A stretch of DNA of 36,172 nt from Caldisericota bacterium (lineage in GTDB: Bacteria > Caldisericota > Caldisericia > UBA6126), in NCBI GenBank assembly GCA_003566815.1, contig PXBT01000025.1, positions 1-36,172 of the forward strand. Reading direction: 5' to 3'. The notes beneath the pieces are model-generated. The model did no database searches, was not told the origin of the DNA, and saw only the letters and a program-made list of their open reading frames with translations. Of the stretch, positions 32,979-36,172 are shown in pieces. Position 1 is the stretch's first letter. Every line of letters starts with the position of its first letter. A program made the translations under genes and the position numbers.

Positions 32979-34298
32979 CTATCCAGTAAATTTCATCGAA
33001 GCACAACGCAATGCTGGAGCGAGTGTTCTATCATAAAGCCTGGGCTGGTCACCCACAGAAAGAACCTTTGACATTACATTTACCAAACTGTCAGTGTACC
33101 TCAGGTTTTTGATAGCATGTTGGATTTTACCGTTTTTGATATAAAAGGTGCCATCCCTGGTCAGACCAGTAGCTATCCCTTTTTTGGGGTGAGCTGGGTT
33201 GGCATACCAAAAACGAGTTATCAATATGCCTTCATTGCAATCCTTTATCATGTGCTCCAAAGATTGTTGCTTTTCTCCTTCCAAAACCAGGTGAAGAGGT
33301 ATAGGGCCATAAGCATTGGGCGCAGGCAGAGCATGCCCTGTGTTGGACATATTGAGCTTTGCTGCATATTTTGCATCTGTTACCATTTTTTTGAAAATAC
33401 CTTTTTCAATCAAGGGAACTGTTTTTTTTGGAGCTCCTTCAAAGTCAAAAGGCATAGGGGCTTGCATGGGATTTCTGGCATCATCCCTGATGCTTATACA
33501 GGGATCAAAAATAAGCTCACCTTCTTTACCTGATAGAAAGGATCTATTTTCTACAATGGATTGTGTAAAAAAGCCCATATAATTCAGCATTTTTAAAATA
33601 TCTTCCACTGCTTCAGGTTTTAAAATAACTTCATAAGCTTTTGATTCCACAGGTTTTGCATCTGCACTGTTAAGGCAGGCCCATAAAGCATCTTCAACAA
33701 CTCTTTCTGTTTCAATATTCTTTATCGCAAATGAAGAGCTCTGAGCAAAACCCGAAGCCTGATCTTTCATGATTTGAGCTGATAGGGAGGCTTCAGTGTT
33801 TTGATGATGATTTTTTACTCCATAACTGTTGCCAACAAATAATGAATTTTTTTCACAAGACATGCTTCCATAGGCATCAGTTTTATGTTTTCTTGCTTCT
33901 TCACATACTTTTTGTACTATGGAAGCTCTTGCCTCGGGATCAAAAAAATCCGGGGTTTCGTCCATATGTTCAAAAGTTATGGGATCAATAGGCTCTGGAC
34001 GAGGGAGTTGATAGATCTCATCATCTTCCTCATTGTTTAGAAGCACTTCATTGGCTTTTTTTATCAAGCTTTCCACCCCAGTACTGCTTAAATCATTGGT
34101 AGTGGCAAAACCAGCTTTCTTTCCTCTAATGAGACGAAGGTGAAGATTAGCTGACGATGATTTAACATTTTGATGAATAGTGGAGACAGCAAAACGAGTC
34201 AAACATTCATTCTGATAATCTATCATACATTCAAAAGCATCAGCTGTTATTTTAGATTTTAGCAGATCGAAAATTTCAAGACAACTTGATTTGTTCAT
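32979..34298 (-). CDS. tldE: TldE/PmbA family metallopeptidase subunit
   Basis: The partner subunit of the TldD/TldE protease, 439 residues. It lacks the HExxxH zinc motif, as TldE proteins do. It has family features such as RFWYANPAHPKKG, GLTRDGTFYIKNGKI and LRYTDS near the C-terminus. In E. coli TldD/E matures microcin B17 and degrades the CcdA antitoxin by threading unstructured peptides. The gene overlaps tldD by ATGA, supporting a 1:1 complex. Confidence 0.92.
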   Translation of the reverse strand: MNKSSCLEIFDLLKSKITADAFECMIDYQNECLTRFAVSTIHQNVKSSSANLHLRLIRGKKAGFATTNDLSSTGVESLIKKANEVLLNNEEDDEIYQLPRPEPIDPITFEHMDETPDFFDPEARASIVQKVCEEARKHKTDAYGSMSCEKNSLFVGNSYGVKNHHQNTEASLSAQIMKDQASGFAQSSSFAIKNIETERVVEDALWACLNSADAKPVESKAYEVILKPEAVEDILKMLNYMGFFTQSIVENRSFLSGKEGELIFDPCISIRDDARNPMQAPMPFDFEGAPKKTVPLIEKGIFKKMVTDAKYAAKLNMSNTGHALPAPNAYGPIPLHLVLEGEKQQSLEHMIKDCNEGILITRFWYANPAHPKKGIATGLTRDGTFYIKNGKIQHAIKNLRYTDSLVNVMSKVLSVGDQPRLYDRTLAPALRCASMKFTG

Positions 34299-35743
34299 GA
34301 TTGCACCACTCCTACTCTGATATTTCTAAATCTTGCAGGACTGGCTCCATGAGAAACCCTCATAGTTTGCATAGGCTCTCCTTTTCCGCAATTGGGCACT
34401 CCCCAGATATGCCAGTGGTCCTTGTTGGCTATACCATCACAGGAACTCCAGAATGCAGGAGATATTCCTGTATAGCTCGGGTTCTTAATTACTTTTTCAA
34501 TTTTACCATTCTTGATGAGCCATCCAATTTCAGAGCTAAATTGAAAATTAAGTCGTTTATCATCGATAGACCAGCTTTTTATTCCTGAAACGAAAATACC
34601 ATACTCAATACCTTCGATAAGCTTATCCAGGGTTTGATTACCAGGAAGCAAATTGATGGAAGTCATTCGAATAATGGGAATGCGAGACCATCCATCAGCT
34701 CTCATGGAACCCATGGGGTGCTGTTTGAAGTGATGAGCAGTTTCTCTTGAATTAAGATATCCTGTAAAAATGCCATCTTTTATTAGATTGATGCATTGTC
34801 CCTGGACTCCCTCATCATCGTAAGCAAATCCTCCCAATGATCCTGGAATAGTGGCATCTGCTGTAATATTAACGATAGGCGACCCTACCTGGAAGGAGTT
34901 TAGTTTTTCTGGAGTCATGTAGGAGGTTCCCGCAAAAGCTGCTTCATAACCAAGGACTCTGTCCAATTCCGCAGGGTGGCCTATGGATTCATGAATTTGA
35001 AGAGCAAGCTGCTGACTGTCGATCAGTAAGTCCATTTCGCCCTGTGGGCAGGAATCAGCATAAAGTAGCGATCTGGCTTCCTCAGCAATTTGTTCAGCAT
35101 GTTCAGAAAGCATCATGTCGCGAATAAATTCAAACCCAAAGGTGGAATAGTCGCCCCCGAAAGCATTGGGGTATGAACGGATTTGAGCATCCTGATTGCC
35201 TACAGCTGTAGCGCTAATGCCGGCTCCTGTTTCAATTCGCTCCTGCTCAATCCATGAGCCTTCGGTGGATGCAAATAGTTTTTCTATCTTTCTTGCCTGG
35301 TAGTTTGCTGTTCGAATTGCAATGTCAGGATGAACCTTCATTTTACAACAAGCTTCTTTTAGCAGCCCAATGATCTCACTTAATGGGATTTCAAAAGGGT
35401 TTTCTTTTGCTTGACTTTTAATGTTGGCGCGCACTGGCTTGGTTTCTGCCAATTGGATGGGTTCTTCTGCGGCAAATGCTGAAGCCTTTGCTATGTCGCA
35501 TGCTTCCTGAGCTGTTTTTTCAAAAGAAGCCTCATTCATTTCACTCGAAGCTGAAAAGCCCCATCTGCCATTTAATAACACTCTAATTCCAAAGCCATGG
35601 CTGGAGTTATTTTTCAAAGCTTCATTTTGATCATTTTTAATTAATACGGATGTGGAATCTGTATGCTCAAAGCGAATGTCTGCATATTCAGCTCCATTTT
35701 GCTTTGCTTTTTGCAAAGCTTTTTCGATCCATGTTTTGTGCAT
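34295..35743 (-). CDS. tldD: TldD family zinc metallopeptidase
   Basis: The catalytic subunit of the TldD/TldE peptidase, 482 residues. The zinc site HESIGH (His251, Glu252, His256) is intact, and a Cys in VPNCGKGEPMQ near the C-terminus corresponds to the third ligand. PGSLGGFAYDDEGVQ matches the substrate-cleft region. The start is placed at ATG 35743 because AGGTGG lies 5 bases upstream; the in-frame GTG at 35752 is part of that ribosome site. It is the first gene of the eight-gene minus-strand unit, behind a good promoter. No small precursor-peptide gene is evident beside it, so a general peptidase role is more likely than RiPP maturation. Confidence 0.94.
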   Translation of the reverse strand: MHKTWIEKALQKAKQNGAEYADIRFEHTDSTSVLIKNDQNEALKNNSSHGFGIRVLLNGRWGFSASSEMNEASFEKTAQEACDIAKASAFAAEEPIQLAETKPVRANIKSQAKENPFEIPLSEIIGLLKEACCKMKVHPDIAIRTANYQARKIEKLFASTEGSWIEQERIETGAGISATAVGNQDAQIRSYPNAFGGDYSTFGFEFIRDMMLSEHAEQIAEEARSLLYADSCPQGEMDLLIDSQQLALQIHESIGHPAELDRVLGYEAAFAGTSYMTPEKLNSFQVGSPIVNITADATIPGSLGGFAYDDEGVQGQCINLIKDGIFTGYLNSRETAHHFKQHPMGSMRADGWSRIPIIRMTSINLLPGNQTLDKLIEGIEYGIFVSGIKSWSIDDKRLNFQFSSEIGWLIKNGKIEKVIKNPSYTGISPAFWSSCDGIANKDHWHIWGVPNCGKGEPMQTMRVSHGASPARFRNIRVGVVQS

Positions 35744-35770
35744 ATGCGCCACCTACCTTTCGATAAGCAA

Positions 35771-35799
35771 AATATACTTTAAAAATAGCTTAAATGCAA
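35771..35799 (-). promoter_or_regulatory. Promoter of the tldD-led operon
   Basis: The minus strand has TTGCAT (35799-35794), exactly 17 bases, then TATATT (35776-35771). The predicted start near 35764 gives a leader of about 20 bases to ATG 35743, enough to hold the ribosome site. No other good promoter is seen before the downstream rhomboid, sppA and cop genes. Confidence 0.55.
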
Positions 35800-35832
35800 A
35801 GACTGATATTGCCTCTTTGTTTGAAAACTTTT

Positions 35833-35860
35833 TTGTTTATAAGGCGGTATGATTTAAAAT
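35833..35860 (+). promoter_or_regulatory. Possible promoter of the flavin oxidoreductase gene
   Basis: TTGTTT (35833-35838), a 16-base spacer and TAAAAT (35855-35860), giving a leader of about 30 bases to ATG 35897. The region is AT-rich, so chance matches are common. Confidence 0.35.
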
Positions 35861-35896
35861 GATTTATAACTATGATATATAAATAAAGGAGTTGCA

Positions 35897-36172
35897 ATGA
35901 TGAAAAAAATTTGGCAGTCCTGCGAAATAAAAGGAAAAACCATTCCCAATCGTATCGTTTATCCTCCAATTGCTACTGAAAAGTGTCAGGAAGATGGTGG
36001 CGTCACCTCTTCGTTGCTTGATAATTACCAGCAACTATCACTTTCAGGTGTTGGGACGCTGATCGTGGAGCATGCTTTTATTCATGAAGATGGAAAGTTC
36101 AGTCCTTTGCAGCTATCTATCTCCACTGATGAAGCTATTGAGGGTCATAAAAAAATATCAACAATTATAAAA
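35897..36172 (+). CDS. Old-yellow-enzyme family NADH:flavin oxidoreductase, N-terminal fragment
   Basis: The first 92 residues of a gene that runs off the window. The opening (WQSCEIKGKTIPNRIVYPPIA, with breaks) is the standard start of OYE/2,4-dienoyl-CoA reductase type TIM-barrel flavoproteins, where NRIV.PP binds FMN. The later segment LLDNYQQLSLSGVGTLIVEHAFI is the usual second strand region. These FMN enzymes reduce activated double bonds or related substrates with NAD(P)H. Start ATG 35897 has AAAGGAG 5 bases upstream; ATG 35900 is a close alternative. Whether a C-terminal Fe-S/FAD domain follows cannot be seen. Confidence 0.88.
   Translation, partial: MMKKIWQSCEIKGKTIPNRIVYPPIATEKCQEDGGVTSSLLDNYQQLSLSGVGTLIVEHAFIHEDGKFSPLQLSISTDEAIEGHKKISTIIK

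Noticed and set aside
34295-35896. RiPP precursor peptide near tldD/tldE
   Set aside because: I looked for a short frame with a ribosome site in the 153-base upstream gap and found none; tldD/E are also widespread outside RiPP loci.

Overview
This window is chromosomal DNA of an AT-rich bacterium, most likely a Gram-positive Bacillota of the Clostridia type. The indicators are strong AGGAGG-type ribosome binding sites, an RNase J gene beside PNPase and S15, vitamin/precursor uptake by ECF S components (RibU, QueT), a group-4 Fe-S uracil-DNA glycosylase and a Na/Pi-PhoU fusion transporter. This placement is an inference from gene content; no rRNA or tRNA gene is present to support it. Genes are packed densely, with many 4-base ATGA overlaps. 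No intergenic stretch exceeds 300 bases, and I see no insertion sequence, prophage or CRISPR array.

Layout. (1) 1-2604: the end of an M18 aminopeptidase gene, a conserved 119-residue unknown protein, a riboflavin transporter (ribU) behind an FMN riboswitch, and a PHP-family histidinol-phosphatase-like gene. (2) 2559-13384, minus strand: a long cluster read in the order nfo-like, rpsO, pnp, udg, rnj, queT, a glutaminase-like amidohydrolase, nadE, an Fe-S PD-(D/E)XK nuclease, a lipoprotein cyclophilin and a lipid kinase. It joins RNA turnover (PNPase, RNase J), DNA repair (endonuclease IV-like, UDG, nuclease) and NAD synthesis by what looks like a split glutamine-dependent NAD synthetase. (3) 13463-15733: a lone dihydrolipoamide dehydrogenase, and a two-gene unit for a small membrane protein and a PEGA-domain protein. 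(4) 15806-27076, plus strand: leuS, a NodB-type polysaccharide deacetylase and a Na/Pi transporter in overlapping order. These are followed by a tight trio of HEAT-repeat membrane protein, processive-type GT2 glycosyltransferase and a very large membrane-anchored clan GH-A-like glycosidase. (5) 27036-35743, minus strand: tldD, tldE, rhomboid protease, sppA, copA, copZ and two EamA transporters. (6) 35897-end: start of an old-yellow-enzyme family flavin oxidoreductase.

The best candidate for an undescribed system is the HEAT/GT2/GH trio, probably served by the NodB deacetylase two genes upstream. Synthase-dependent exopolysaccharide systems combine a membrane GT2 synthase, a repeat-protein scaffold, a deacetylase and a glycosidase. 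All four roles appear here, but the scaffold is HEAT rather than TPR and the glycosidase is a 1070-residue protein that fits none of the families I know well. Other points for a second look are the split NAD synthetase inside an RNA-decay cluster, a homopolymeric C tract in a possible rpsO promoter, a probable leaderless promoter for the nfo-like gene, and competing hairpins ahead of the 119-residue unknown gene.
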